Counted from the stretch's first letter, positions 43,158-52,673 are shown. The stretch is DNA of 64,000 nt from Flavisolibacter longurius (GCA_014163555.1 JACJGO010000001.1:310001-374000); one strand, 5' to 3'. Numbers and translations: made by a program. The notes: generated from the sequence alone by a model not told the origin.

Positions 43158-45401
43158 ATGGAAGTAACAGTAAAAACCGCAAAGCAGCTTCGCCTGACAG
43201 AAGAAGAGTTTGAACTGATCAAGAAAAAACTCGGACGAACCCCAAATTTCAATGAGCTCTGCGCCTTCTCCGGCATGTGGAGTGAACATTGCAGCTATAA
43301 AAATTCAATCAAATGGCTGAAAACCCTTCCCCGCGACGGTGCCCGCATGTTGGTGGCTGCCGGTGAGGAAAATGCCGGCCTGATGGACATCGGCGAAGGT
43401 TATGGTGTCGTATTTAAAATTGAATCGCACAATCACCCTTCTGCCATTGAACCCTTCCAGGGTGCTGCCACCGGTGTTGGCGGTATTCACCGTGATATTT
43501 TTACTATGGGTGCCCGTCCCATTGCAGCACTCAACTCATTGCGCTTTGGAAAACTGGAGGATAAAAAAACACAGCACCTGTTAGCCGGCGTCGTGCACGG
43601 TATCTCGCATTACGGCAACTGTTTTGGTGTACCGACGGTTGGTGGTGAAGTTTATTTCGACGAATGTTATCATACGAATCCGCTGGTCAATGCGATGAGT
43701 GTAGGCATTGTAAAAGTGGGGAAAACGGTTTCAGCCACTGCGGCCGGAGAAGGCAACCCCGTGATGTATGTTGGCAGCGCCACGGGCAAAGATGGAATTG
43801 GCGGTGCCTCGTTTGCTTCTGCCGAGATCACCGAAGAAAGTGCTGAAGAATTGCCGGCCGTGCAGGTGGGTGATCCCTTCCAGGAGAAAAAATTACTGGA
43901 AGCCTGTCTGGAAGTAATTGAAACCGGTGCGGTAGTGGGCATGCAGGACATGGGCGCAGCGGGCATCATTTGCTCAACGGCCGAAATGAGCGCCAAAGGT
44001 GGCGTGGGCATGCACATCGACCTGGATAAAGTACCCATGCGCCAGCTGAACATGAAAGCCTGGGAACTGCTCCTCAGCGAAAGCCAGGAGCGTATGTTGC
44101 TGGTGGTGGAAAAAGGTCGCGAAGAAGAAGTCAAAAAAGTATTTGACAAGTGGGACTTGGAAAACGCCGTGATCGGCCATGTCAAAGAAGACGGATTGTT
44201 AAGTTTTCATATGGGCGGCGAACTGGAAGCCGAAATTCCTGCCCAAGAACTGGTGCTTGGCGGTGGCGCCCCGCAGTATGAAAGAGAGTACCGCGAACCT
44301 TCCTATTTTGCTGCATTAAAGAACTTCAACATTGCTTCCGTGAAAACGCCGGAAGACCTTAAAGCAGTAGCGGAGCAACTCGTTCAAATTCCTACTATCG
44401 CCAACAAACGCTGGATTTATCACCAGTACGACAGCATGGTGGGCACCGTTAATACGTCAACCAATGCCCCTACAGATGCGGCCATTGTATTGGTAAAAGA
44501 AACCGGCAGAGGCATCGCCGTAACCGTTGATTGCAACAGCCGTTTTGTTCATGCCGATCCCTACAAAGGGGCGATGATAGCTGTTGCCGAAGCGGCCCGC
44601 AATATTGTTTGCAGTGGTGGTATTCCGTTGGGTGTGACCAACTGTCTCAACTTTGGCAATCCTTATGATCCTGAAGTGTACTACCAGTTTGTACACGCCG
44701 TAAAAGGAATGGGTGAAGCCTGTCGCAGGTTTGACACACCGGTTACCGGCGGTAACGTGAGTTTCTACAACCAAAACCCTGATGGTCCTGTGTTTCCTAC
44801 TCCTACCATTGGTATGGTAGGTTTGGTGGAAGACCTGGCCAAGAAAATGACCCTGCACTTTAAAAATGAAGGCGATGAAATCTTCCTCTTGGGTGCGGTG
44901 AAGAATGACATTGCTTCATCGCAATACCTGAGTAAGATTTGTGGCGTTACCAACTCACCGGCTCCCTATTTTGATCTGGAGCAGGAATACAGTCTGCAGC
45001 AGATCCTTCGCAAATTAATCAGGGAAGAATTGATTCTGAGCGCACATGATGTAAGCGAAGGCGGCTTGATTACTGCCCTACTGGAAAGTGCCTTTACACG
45101 ACGGTTAGGCTTTGCCGTTAGTAATGCCGATGCATCAACCCGTAGCGATGCATTTTGGTTTGGCGAAGCGCAAAGCCGTGTAGTAGTGACGGTTTCTGAA
45201 AAACAGCGGGATCAGTTCTGGAAAGCGATGGAAGAGCAGGAAATGCCTTTCGTATCGCTGGGCAAGGTGACGGCTGGCGAAATCAATGTGGATGGTAACA
45301 ACTGGAGTACCATCGATCATTGGAAAAATCTTTACGACACTGCCATAGAAAAACATCTCACCAAAGAGCTGGATTCAGAAGGAGTTTTAAGCATGATCTA
45401 A
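43158..45401 (+). CDS. purL: phosphoribosylformylglycinamidine synthase subunit PurL (small form)
   Basis: Purine biosynthesis: FGAR to FGAM using ATP and ammonia delivered by PurQ. 747 residues, the small PurL that needs separate PurS and PurQ (neither is in the window). Family motifs are FSGMWSEHCSYKNS (His44), KIESHNHPSAIEPF (about 88-100), GVGGIHRDIFTMGARP, and in the repeated half GGNVSFYNQ and AHDVSEGGLITAL. Both AIRS-type ATP-binding and C-terminal halves are complete. A strong terminator follows. Confidence 0.96.
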   Translation: MEVTVKTAKQLRLTEEEFELIKKKLGRTPNFNELCAFSGMWSEHCSYKNSIKWLKTLPRDGARMLVAAGEENAGLMDIGEGYGVVFKIESHNHPSAIEPFQGAATGVGGIHRDIFTMGARPIAALNSLRFGKLEDKKTQHLLAGVVHGISHYGNCFGVPTVGGEVYFDECYHTNPLVNAMSVGIVKVGKTVSATAAGEGNPVMYVGSATGKDGIGGASFASAEITEESAEELPAVQVGDPFQEKKLLEACLEVIETGAVVGMQDMGAAGIICSTAEMSAKGGVGMHIDLDKVPMRQLNMKAWELLLSESQERMLLVVEKGREEEVKKVFDKWDLENAVIGHVKEDGLLSFHMGGELEAEIPAQELVLGGGAPQYEREYREPSYFAALKNFNIASVKTPEDLKAVAEQLVQIPTIANKRWIYHQYDSMVGTVNTSTNAPTDAAIVLVKETGRGIAVTVDCNSRFVHADPYKGAMIAVAEAARNIVCSGGIPLGVTNCLNFGNPYDPEVYYQFVHAVKGMGEACRRFDTPVTGGNVSFYNQNPDGPVFPTPTIGMVGLVEDLAKKMTLHFKNEGDEIFLLGAVKNDIASSQYLSKICGVTNSPAPYFDLEQEYSLQQILRKLIREELILSAHDVSEGGLITALLESAFTRRLGFAVSNADASTRSDAFWFGEAQSRVVVTVSEKQRDQFWKAMEEQEMPFVSLGKVTAGEINVDGNNWSTIDHWKNLYDTAIEKHLTKELDSEGVLSMI

Positions 45402-45420
45402 ACGCAATTTTGCACGATAC

Positions 45421-45450
45421 AAAAAGAGCAACCATCGGTTGCTCTTTTTA
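45421..45450 (+). terminator. intrinsic terminator after purL
   Basis: Stem AAAAAGAGCAACC / GGTTGCTCTTTTT (45421-45433 with 45437-45449), 3-nt loop. The U-run occurs on both strands. Confidence 0.85.
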
Positions 45451-45495
45451 TTTGTATTCAAAGAAATTGGGTAATGCTGCAGAAAGGATTGTTTC

Positions 45496-46104
45496 TTATT
45501 TCGGCATCACTACTGCATCCAGTACATGAATAACGCCATTGCTGGAAACCAGGTCAGGTGTAGTTACTGTGGCCCCATCGATCATTACTTTACCATCTTT
45601 CATCATCACGGTCAGTTCATTCCCCTGCACGGTTTTCAATTTTTGTCCGTCTTTTAAGTCTGCCGCTCTGTAAGTCCCAGGCACCACATGATAGGTTAAT
45701 ACATTGGTCAGTTGTTGTTTGCTCTCCGGTTTCAGCAGGTTGTCAACCGTACCGGCGGGTAGTTTTTCAAAAGCGGCATTGGTGGGAGCAAATACGGTAA
45801 AAGGTCCGGTGCCACTTAGTGTACTGGCAAGATCCGCTGCCTGTACAGCCGCTACAAGGGTAGAATGGTCCGGCGATGCCACAGCATTTTGAACAATATT
45901 GTTGGTAGGCGATAATGTTGCACTCCCCGTAGCCCCAGTGCCCGAAGTCATTGTATCGGTTGTGGTGGCCGCATCCGTTGTGGTATTGGTCATAGTGCTT
46001 GTGGAGTCAGCGCTTCCGGTTGTATCGGTGGCCGAATCGGCACAGGAAAACATTACGGCTGATAAAACAATAGCCCAACCGCAAAAGAAAAGTTGTCGTT
46101 GCAT
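45496..46104 (-). CDS. fasciclin (FAS1)-domain lipoprotein
   Basis: 202 residues. The lipoprotein signal ends VMFSC with Cys21. A Thr/Ser/Ala/Asp-rich linker (about 22-65) holds the domain away from the membrane. One FAS1 domain fills the rest: STLVAAVQAADLASTL, GPFTVFAPTNAAFEKLP, LTYHVVPGTYRAADL and SNGVIHVLDAVVMPK. FAS1 proteins act in adhesion or matrix contacts, and the ligand is unknown. It is single-gene between the purL terminator and the pyrG upstream region. Confidence 0.92.
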   Translation of the reverse strand: MQRQLFFCGWAIVLSAVMFSCADSATDTTGSADSTSTMTNTTTDAATTTDTMTSGTGATGSATLSPTNNIVQNAVASPDHSTLVAAVQAADLASTLSGTGPFTVFAPTNAAFEKLPAGTVDNLLKPESKQQLTNVLTYHVVPGTYRAADLKDGQKLKTVQGNELTVMMKDGKVMIDGATVTTPDLVSSNGVIHVLDAVVMPK

Positions 46105-46273
46105 AAAAATTGGTTTCAGTAATCAACACGGCGGTTATAAAAAAGTTGTCACGATTAAAAAATTTTCTCTTTCTACCGGTTTTCCACAGTTTCACAAAGC
46201 ATTTTTTTAACGGCTGGAATTTTGACGTAGGTTTGCATGACCTCCCGGAAGTTTTGCTCCTGCTGGTCGCTAT

Positions 46274-46372
46274 ACGTGAAACGCAAATCGTTGAACGTGA
46301 ATGGCAGCTTTCCAATCTGCGCTGCACAATTTTATCAAACGACTGCAAACAGAAAACGGCGAACTGTAAACT
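46274..46372. repeat. heptad-repeat tracts H upstream of pyrG (arms not complementary)
   Basis: Tract 1 (46274-46301) reads ACGTGAA ACGCAAA TCGTTGA ACGTGAA. Tract 2 (46338-46372) reads AACGACT GCAAACA GAAAACG GCGAACT GTAAACT and ends 6 nt before the pyrG ATG. The period is seven in both, but unlike elements A-F they do not form an obvious inverted pair. Confidence 0.45.
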
Positions 46373-46378
46373 TACTTT

Positions 46379-48025
46379 ATGGCAAAATATATATTTGTTA
46401 CCGGCGGTGTGACGTCGAGTTTGGGGAAAGGAATTATTGCGGCATCGCTTGCCAAATTATTGCAGGCACGAGGGCTGCGGGTGACCATCCAGAAATTCGA
46501 CCCCTACATCAACGTTGACCCCGGAACACTCAATCCTTATGAACACGGTGAGTGTTATGTTACCGAAGACGGCGCCGAAACCGATCTTGACCTTGGTCAT
46601 TACGAACGCTTTTTGAACATCTTTACCTCGCAGGCCAACAACGTTACCACCGGCCGCATTTACCAGTATGTCATCAACAAAGAACGCGAAGGTGCTTTTC
46701 TTGGTAAAACCGTTCAGGTGGTGCCGCATATTACCGACGAAATCAAACGCCGTATGCTTTTACTCGGACAAAAAAACGAGTATGACATCGTAATTACGGA
46801 GTTGGGTGGTACTGTAGGTGACATTGAATCGCTTCCCTATATTGAAGCCGTTCGCCAGTTGCAGTGGGAACTTCCGGAAGAAGACCTGCTGGTGGTACAT
46901 CTCACCCTTATCCCCTACCTGAAAGCAGCAAAAGAACTAAAGACCAAGCCTACTCAGCACTCCGTAAAACAATTGAGCGAAAGTGGTGTGTTTCCGGATG
47001 TGATTGTGTGCCGTACCGAAGAACCGCTTAACCAGGACATCAAACGCAAGATCGCCCAGTTTTGTAACGTGAAGCCCGAAGCGGTGATTGAAGCGCCGGA
47101 TGCCAGTACCATCTACGAAGTGCCCCTGCTGATGATGAATGAAAAGCTGGACCAGATTGTGCTCCAGAAATTGCAGATTAGCGGCCGCCAAGAACCTGAT
47201 CTTACCCGCTGGAAAGAATTTCTTGATAAACTGAAATATCCCAAAGCAAGAATCACGATTGGCCTTATTGGAAAATACGTTGAGTTGCAGGATGCTTACA
47301 AATCCATTCTGGAAGCCTTTGTACATGCCGGCGCGGTGAATGAATGCAAAGTGCAGGTAGTGCCGATCCATTCCGAATTTATCACTACTGAAAACGTTGC
47401 GGAGAAATTGCAGAACCTTGATGGCCTGTTGGTAGCACCGGGTTTTGGCTATCGTGGAGTGGAGGGAAAGATCACAGCGGTGCAATATGCCCGTGAAAGT
47501 GGCCTGCCATTCTTTGGTATTTGCCTAGGTATGCAGATGGCGGTAATTGAATATGGCCGCAATGTGCTGAACATAAAAAATGCGCAGTCCACAGAGATGG
47601 ATCCTGCTGCCGACGAACCGGTTGTGGATATGATGGAGGAGCAAAAAAAGATCACGGCCAAAGGCGGCACGATGCGTCTGGGTTCCTATCCCTGCGAGGT
47701 GAAAAAAAATACCCTGGCTTACCAGATCTACGCAACAGAGCATGTAACCGAACGCCATCGTCACCGCTACGAGTTTAACAACAAATACCTGCAGCAGTAT
47801 GAAGAAGGCGGCATGACGGCATCGGGCCGTAACCCTGAAACAGGGCTGGTAGAGATTATGGAAGTGGCCAATCACCCGTTCTTTATTGGCTGTCAGTATC
47901 ACCCCGAGTTAAAAAGTACCGTGGAAGCGCCGCATCCGCTGTTTGTTCATTTTGTTGGCGCTGCGAAAAAATTCAACGAAAAAAAGTTCAGCAAAAACCC
48001 GTTGCTGCAAAGTGAAATGATATAG
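46379..48025 (+). CDS. pyrG: CTP synthase
   Basis: UTP + ATP + glutamine to CTP. 548 residues. The amidoligase domain begins AKYIFVTGGVTSSLGKGI with DPYINVDPGTLNPYEHGE. The glutamine amidotransferase domain has the nucleophile Cys382 (FFGICLGMQMA) and the His508/Glu510 pair in YHPELKS. Length and all motifs are normal. The ATG follows a heptad-repeat tract closely, leaving an unusually short conventional leader. Two hairpins follow the stop. Confidence 0.97.
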   Translation: MAKYIFVTGGVTSSLGKGIIAASLAKLLQARGLRVTIQKFDPYINVDPGTLNPYEHGECYVTEDGAETDLDLGHYERFLNIFTSQANNVTTGRIYQYVINKEREGAFLGKTVQVVPHITDEIKRRMLLLGQKNEYDIVITELGGTVGDIESLPYIEAVRQLQWELPEEDLLVVHLTLIPYLKAAKELKTKPTQHSVKQLSESGVFPDVIVCRTEEPLNQDIKRKIAQFCNVKPEAVIEAPDASTIYEVPLLMMNEKLDQIVLQKLQISGRQEPDLTRWKEFLDKLKYPKARITIGLIGKYVELQDAYKSILEAFVHAGAVNECKVQVVPIHSEFITTENVAEKLQNLDGLLVAPGFGYRGVEGKITAVQYARESGLPFFGICLGMQMAVIEYGRNVLNIKNAQSTEMDPAADEPVVDMMEEQKKITAKGGTMRLGSYPCEVKKNTLAYQIYATEHVTERHRHRYEFNNKYLQQYEEGGMTASGRNPETGLVEIMEVANHPFFIGCQYHPELKSTVEAPHPLFVHFVGAAKKFNEKKFSKNPLLQSEMI

Positions 48026-48059
48026 GACGTCAAAGGTGAGATGTCTAATCCAAGAAATA

Positions 48060-48093
48060 AAAAGCAGCTATGGTGTTACTAGGCTGCTTTTTT
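48060..48093 (+). terminator. intrinsic terminator after pyrG
   Basis: Stem AAAAGCAGC / GCTGCTTTT with a 14-nt loop, followed by TT, 34 nt past the stop. Confidence 0.7.
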
Positions 48094-48150
48094 GTTAGAA
48101 CCAAAATTTCGGACATCACGAACAATCTGATGTAACGTAACCAAAAATGA

Positions 48151-48174
48151 AAACCCCGACCGAAGTCGGGGTTT
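48151..48174 (+). terminator. second hairpin downstream of pyrG
   Basis: Perfect 10-bp stem AAACCCCGAC / GTCGGGGTTT with tetraloop CGAA. The U-run is only three, so it could be a backup terminator or a structured RNA end. Confidence 0.55.
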
Positions 48175-48420
48175 ATCAGGCGAAAGACATTAAAATCTTT
48201 TATTGGACGGAACGCCTGAAACTTTTCACAGGATTGGAATAAAAACGGTTTTTTGGATATTGGAACGAATCGATTTTTCTTAGGATACCGCGACGTTGTA
48301 AAAATGATACCAAATTGCTCATCCGCAAAAAAATGATGGAGATATTCTTCCCTAGTACTGAACCTTTTTAGAAGCCGCTACATAGAATCCCTTATTTTGC
48401 CATTTTTATAAAAAAATCAA

Positions 48421-48924
48421 ATGCCCCAACTTGAGGAAATCACTATTCGAACCATTCAGCCGCAAGACAATGCATCGCTGGCCAACATCATCCGGAAAAC
48501 GCTGAAGGAATTTGGCGCCAATCATCCCGGCACTGTTTATTACGATCCTACCACCGACGCCCTGTATGAACTTTTCAGCGGCACAAAAGGATCGGTATAT
48601 TTTGTAGCCGAACATGAAGGGGAAGTGGTGGGTGGTGGCGGCATCTTTCCTTCCAAAGGATTACCTGAAGACACCTGCGAACTGGTAAAAATGTACCTTC
48701 TTCCCGACGTTCGCGGTATTGGCCTGGGCAAAAAAATCATTTCAGAGTGTATCCGCTTTGCAAAGGAAGCAGGCTACAAAAACATTTACATTGAAACCAT
48801 GCCCGAGCTGGGCCAGGCCATGAAAACCTATGAAAAATTTGGCTTTCGCTACCTGGATGGCCCCATGGGAGAAACCGGGCATTTTGGCTGCGAATTGTGG
48901 ATGCTGCTTAAACTGGAACCCTGA
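48421..48924 (+). CDS. GNAT-family N-acetyltransferase
   Basis: 167 residues covering one GNAT domain. VYFVAEHEGEVVGGGGIFPS is strand beta-4. LVKMYLLPDVRGIGLGKKII holds the acetyl-CoA-binding R/Q-x-x-G-x-G/A motif as RGIGLG. NIYIETMPELGQAMKTYEKF and GFRYL form the C-terminal part. Cytosolic acetyl transfer, with the substrate unknown. Monocistronic with its own terminator. Confidence 0.88.
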   Translation: MPQLEEITIRTIQPQDNASLANIIRKTLKEFGANHPGTVYYDPTTDALYELFSGTKGSVYFVAEHEGEVVGGGGIFPSKGLPEDTCELVKMYLLPDVRGIGLGKKIISECIRFAKEAGYKNIYIETMPELGQAMKTYEKFGFRYLDGPMGETGHFGCELWMLLKLEP

Positions 48925-48941
48925 CTTCATTGCCATAAAGC

Positions 48942-48973
48942 AAAAGCCCTTCTCTGTTGAGAAGGGTTTTTTA
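48942..48973 (+). terminator. intrinsic terminator after the GNAT gene
   Basis: Stem AAAAGCCCTTCTC / GAGAAGGGTTTT with loop TGTT (one bulge), then T-run. Confidence 0.8.
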
Positions 48974-49213
48974 TCGCTATTAATTTTTGTCTTCTTAATA
49001 GCTTTCACAAGGATTCAGCAGTTTTCAAAAGGTTTGGAATAGACCTCTCTTCTGTCGGGAAACTATAACCTTTACTACTCCGCATCAAAGAGGTACCCGA
49101 TCGGGCTTCCTAAATAGAGTCCGATTTCTTTTGTGCATTTTAACCTAATGCATAGTCATCTGCATTACATTGAATGAAAACAAAAAGAGAACAAACACTA
49201 CCTTTTTGCCCGT

Positions 49214-49351
49214 TTAGCTTTGCGTAAGCCATTTCATCACACAAACGACCACAATGGAGGAAAGTACCAATGTACTGGCCAATCCCAACAACATAACCGA
49301 AAATGCTTTTTTGGGATTAACTGCCTGTGCAGTCTCTTTGGATTGATTCAT
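49214..49351 (-). CDS. 45-residue single-span membrane protein, unknown
   Basis: Translation from the ATG at 49351 gives a polar N-terminus NQSKETAQAVNPKKA, then a membrane helix (FSVMLLGLASTLVLSSIVVV) and a short basic end (CVMKWLTQS). The charge pattern suits an inserted small protein. It stands alone in a 1.27-kb stretch lacking larger genes. No family is recognised. Coding status rests on start, stop and composition only. Confidence 0.5.
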   Translation of the reverse strand: MNQSKETAQAVNPKKAFSVMLLGLASTLVLSSIVVVCVMKWLTQS

Positions 49352-49590
49352 CTTGTTTTTATTTAGGATTAGTGGAAAAATAACGCAAGCGCATTTGCCT
49401 GACTAGCGCATAAAACAACCGCACAAAACAAGTGCAACTTCCCACGGAAAAGACCGCTTCAAACAAATGTGATTGTCTGCTCCGAAAAAGCACTTTATCC
49501 TGCCTGTTTCTTTTTGTGAAATTGCAGAACGGGTTAGAAGTACCAAGAGCACTCATACAAGAGTGCTTTTACATTTTGAAGGGGCGAAGG

Positions 49591-49791
49591 TTATTTTTTC
49601 ACCTTTGCATTCATCCTCGAAGGGACTTCAATATAATAAACAGGTAGTTCGTTTTGAGCGTGAATGGTATCACAACAAGCTTCTGCAAGCAGTGAACGCT
49701 TGGTGTAAACATATTCCAGGTTACCGGCTTCCAGTGCATTCAGTGGCACCGACGCGATAACATGATCTGCGATGGCAAGTTTTAAATACAT
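49591..49791 (-). CDS. 66-residue protein, probably a conserved small hypothetical
   Basis: The sequence MYLKLAIADHVIASVPLNAL continues with a polar middle and ends LPVYYIEVPSRMNAKVKK. The alternation of hydrophobic strands and a helix (YTKRSLLAEACCDTIHAQNE) looks like a real small alpha/beta domain, and similar short proteins ending in xxFIDVPSxMN-like segments occur in this phylum (recalled, not checked). No function known. A weak hairpin lies at 49548-49567 downstream. Confidence 0.55.
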   Translation of the reverse strand: MYLKLAIADHVIASVPLNALEAGNLEYVYTKRSLLAEACCDTIHAQNELPVYYIEVPSRMNAKVKK

Positions 49792-50195
49792 AGGATGATG
49801 GGTGGTTTTCTGCTGAACAATTGGTTTAGTACACGAGGCGGGCAGGACTAAAAAAGAAAAAGAAGAAGTTGACTGATACGGATTTTTACAGTGGCTTTCT
49901 TAGGTTCTGGATTCTTTACAAAAACTTACTGGACGATTTTTAGTTGGAATTGGATATTGTCGGTTTTTCGTTGCTATTGGATTTAATTGATCATGCGATC
50001 AATCAACTTCTGATACAAAAGTAACTTTACCTTCTTTGCATAACAAGGGCAGAACTTCTCTTTTTCCCGCTCTCAGGATTTGCGATGGAGCCTCGTATAT
50101 ACACGAATATGCCTATACGTAGATATACGCAAATAAGAAATGAGATTTTTGAATTCCGCTTTCGGCAAGTAAAATATTAACCAGGCCCGGCAAGA
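49792..50195. other. 404-bp intergenic region with a single heptad-repeat arm
   Basis: At 49943-49961 the sequence GGAATTG GATATTG matches arm 1 of element C, without a partner arm. At 50095-50130 an imperfect inverted repeat CGTATATACACG / CGTAGATATACG occurs. No gene is seen. Confidence 0.4.
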
Positions 50196-52673
50196 CTATT
50201 TTTCCGTAATTGGAAATAGAATTTTGAAGGTTGTACCTATATCGGGCTGGCTTTCTGCCCAAATGAATCCCTGGTGATTTTCCACCACCTTTTTTGCTAT
50301 GGACAATCCGACACCTGTGCCTTTGTATTCGGCATTGCCATGCAGGCGTGTAAATACATTGAAGATCCGTTCTGCATCCTCCTGATCAAACCCGATTCCG
50401 TTATCGCTGACCTCAATTAAATGGAATTGCTGACGGGCCGCCTCTGCCGTCATCTGAAGGGATGTTTCACTGCCATTCACTTTTTTTGCAGTGATGGTAA
50501 TTTCAGGCGGCACCTCGGGTTTGCTGTATTTTAAAGCATTGCCAATGAGGTTTTGAAACAGCTGTTGCAATTGCCGTTTGTGACCGGAGATGATGGGTAA
50601 TTGCGCCACTGAGATCACGGCTTTCTTTTCATCAATTTCAACCTCCAAATCTTCCAGCACGTTGCGCACTTTTGTGTTCAGGTCCACTACTTCCTGGTGC
50701 GACATACCCTTGCTAACATGCGAATAGGTAAGCAGGTCTTCAATCAGCAGTCCCATGCGTTTGGCTGCATTCTCCACCCGGCTAAAAAGAAATTCCTGCT
50801 CTGTGGTTAATTTATCAGACAGCTCCTGTTTTAACCGATCGGTAAACAAATGAATCTTTCGGATCGGTTCTTTCATGTCGTGCGAAGCGGCATAGGCAAA
50901 CTCTTCCAGATTGGCATTGGTGCGCTTCAGCTCATGGTTAAGATTTTCGAGTTCGATGGTTCGTTCACTCACCCGCTTTTGCAATTCCGTTTCGTTTTCT
51001 TTTTGGCGCTGCTGCCAGAGGATTTGCGGCGTTACATCCTGGATCATTCCAACAAGCAGGTAGGGATTACCATCCTGGGTAAAATAGGTGCGGCCAAAGG
51101 AATGCAGGAAACGCATCACGCCGGTTTCGGGATGCACTACACGGTAAACAACATCATGCTGGCTTTTTTCTTCGCTACGGTACGATTGCTCCAGGGCCTG
51201 TAACAATTTGCTTCGGTCTTCCGGATGGATGTAACTGGCAAAAACATCCAGGCTTACACCCTGCTCCGAAAACCCAAACCATTCCATAATGCGTTGCGAA
51301 TAGGCAGCCTGGTTGCGAAGGATATCCAGGCGGAAGGTTCCAAGGTTAGCTACTTCAATTGCAAGCTGCAATTCTTCACTGCTTTCTTCTATTTTACGGC
51401 GGGCCGTTACCTGCTCCGTTACGTCAAGTGCCACTGCCATCAATCCGTTTACTTTGCCTTCCTGGTCTTTTAGCGGCTCGTATACAAAATTGAGATAGCG
51501 GGTTATGGTTTGTCCTTCCCGCTCAAACTGAATGCGGTGTTCGTTTGCAGAAATCCGCTTGCCGGTTTTATACACATACAACAGCAGCGCCTCAAAACCT
51601 TGGTTTCGCAATTCGGGCATGCTTTCAAACACCGGTTTGTAAAGAACCTCGTCCTTTTTCTTCCCGAGGATCTCCAGCATACTTGGGTTGATGATTTCCA
51701 GGATATATTTTGGCCCTCTTACAACATTCATGGCCACCGGAGCCTGCTCTACCAGCAGGCGAAAGTTCTGCTCACTTTCCTCGATTCTTTTGCGGGCCTT
51801 TACCTGCTCTGTCACCTCTGTTGCTACGCAGATAATTCCCGACACGGAACCATCGCCCTCTCTAAAGGGTTCATAAACAAAATTGATATAGGCTGTTTGA
51901 ATCCCTGTTTTGCGGGGTAATTGTATAGATCGTTCGCTGGCGGTAAGGCCTTGGCCGGTCTTATACACTTGCTGCAAAAGTTCTTCCAGGCCCTGATTTC
52001 TGACTTCGGGCAAACCTTCAAAAATGGGACGGTTCAACATTTCGTTGGCGCCTCTGCCCCAAAGTTCAAACATTCGGTCGTTGGCAATTTCCACTATAAA
52101 GGAAGGACCCCGCAAAATACACATGGCAACCGGTGATTGCAAAATAGTGGCCCGCAGGTTCCGTTCACTCTCTTCCAACCGCCGGGCAGCCTGAAGTTTC
52201 CCGGTAGTTTCAATACAGGCACAGAACAAACCTTCAACTTTGCCGGTATCTCCCCATACTGGGCTGTACGAAAATGTAAAATAGGTTTCTTCCACAAAGC
52301 CGTGGCGGTTCATGTACAGGGGCTGGTCTTCCGACCAGGTGGCTTTTCCGCTAAATACGCTTTCCACCAGCGGATCCAGATCGGGCCAAATTTCGGCCCA
52401 GCCTTCCCGCCCCGACTTCCCTAGCAGTTCCGGGTGTTTTTCACCGGCAACGGGGCAATATGCATCATTGTAGATAGTGATAAGATCTTCGCCCCACCAG
52501 ACGAACATGGGAAATTGTGAATTCAGTAGAATGCTAACCGCAGTTTGCAAACTTTTTGGCCAGGTTTCCGGAAGACCCAGCGGCGATTTACTCCAGTCTT
52601 TCTTTTGTATCAGTTCGCCCATAGCACCACCGCCATTTAAAAAGGCAAGTGGTTTCGCCGTATTCATTAACAT
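50196..52673 (-). CDS. multi-PAS sensor histidine kinase, soluble
   Basis: 825 residues with no membrane segment. Four PAS domains lie in order (about 45-160, 173-290, 303-420, 435-550). PAS 2 and PAS 3 are clearly related to each other (LPEVRNQGLEELL versus MPELRNQGFEALL), implying an internal duplication. A coiled coil leads to the HisKA domain with His598 in YAASHDMKEPIRK, then HATPase_c with N box NLIGNALKYSK, G1 VSDNGIGFD and G2 KGTGVGLSIAKKVVE. There is no receiver domain and no response regulator gene beside it, so it is an orphan kinase. The ligand or cofactor of the PAS domains is unknown. A TATTTTTG box lies 28 nt upstream. Confidence 0.92.
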   Translation of the reverse strand: MLMNTAKPLAFLNGGGAMGELIQKKDWSKSPLGLPETWPKSLQTAVSILLNSQFPMFVWWGEDLITIYNDAYCPVAGEKHPELLGKSGREGWAEIWPDLDPLVESVFSGKATWSEDQPLYMNRHGFVEETYFTFSYSPVWGDTGKVEGLFCACIETTGKLQAARRLEESERNLRATILQSPVAMCILRGPSFIVEIANDRMFELWGRGANEMLNRPIFEGLPEVRNQGLEELLQQVYKTGQGLTASERSIQLPRKTGIQTAYINFVYEPFREGDGSVSGIICVATEVTEQVKARKRIEESEQNFRLLVEQAPVAMNVVRGPKYILEIINPSMLEILGKKKDEVLYKPVFESMPELRNQGFEALLLYVYKTGKRISANEHRIQFEREGQTITRYLNFVYEPLKDQEGKVNGLMAVALDVTEQVTARRKIEESSEELQLAIEVANLGTFRLDILRNQAAYSQRIMEWFGFSEQGVSLDVFASYIHPEDRSKLLQALEQSYRSEEKSQHDVVYRVVHPETGVMRFLHSFGRTYFTQDGNPYLLVGMIQDVTPQILWQQRQKENETELQKRVSERTIELENLNHELKRTNANLEEFAYAASHDMKEPIRKIHLFTDRLKQELSDKLTTEQEFLFSRVENAAKRMGLLIEDLLTYSHVSKGMSHQEVVDLNTKVRNVLEDLEVEIDEKKAVISVAQLPIISGHKRQLQQLFQNLIGNALKYSKPEVPPEITITAKKVNGSETSLQMTAEAARQQFHLIEVSDNGIGFDQEDAERIFNVFTRLHGNAEYKGTGVGLSIAKKVVENHQGFIWAESQPDIGTTFKILFPITEK

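Larger units (their letters stand above)
48026..48420. other. 395-bp intergenic region with two hairpins
   Basis: Holds the two terminators at 48060-48093 and 48151-48174. The rest (to the GNAT gene) shows no gene. TTATTTTG near 48393 is one mismatch from the -7 consensus and may belong to the GNAT gene. Confidence 0.5.

Noticed and set aside
46007-46348. Minus-strand frame extending upstream of the fasciclin gene
   Set aside because: Overlaps the fasciclin gene start in another frame and is Ser/Arg/Lys-rich without a domain. The lipoprotein start at 46104 explains the region.
46110-46412. 100-codon plus-strand frame upstream of and overlapping pyrG
   Set aside because: Its second half is made of period-7 repeat sequence and it runs into pyrG in another frame. 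Not protein-like overall.
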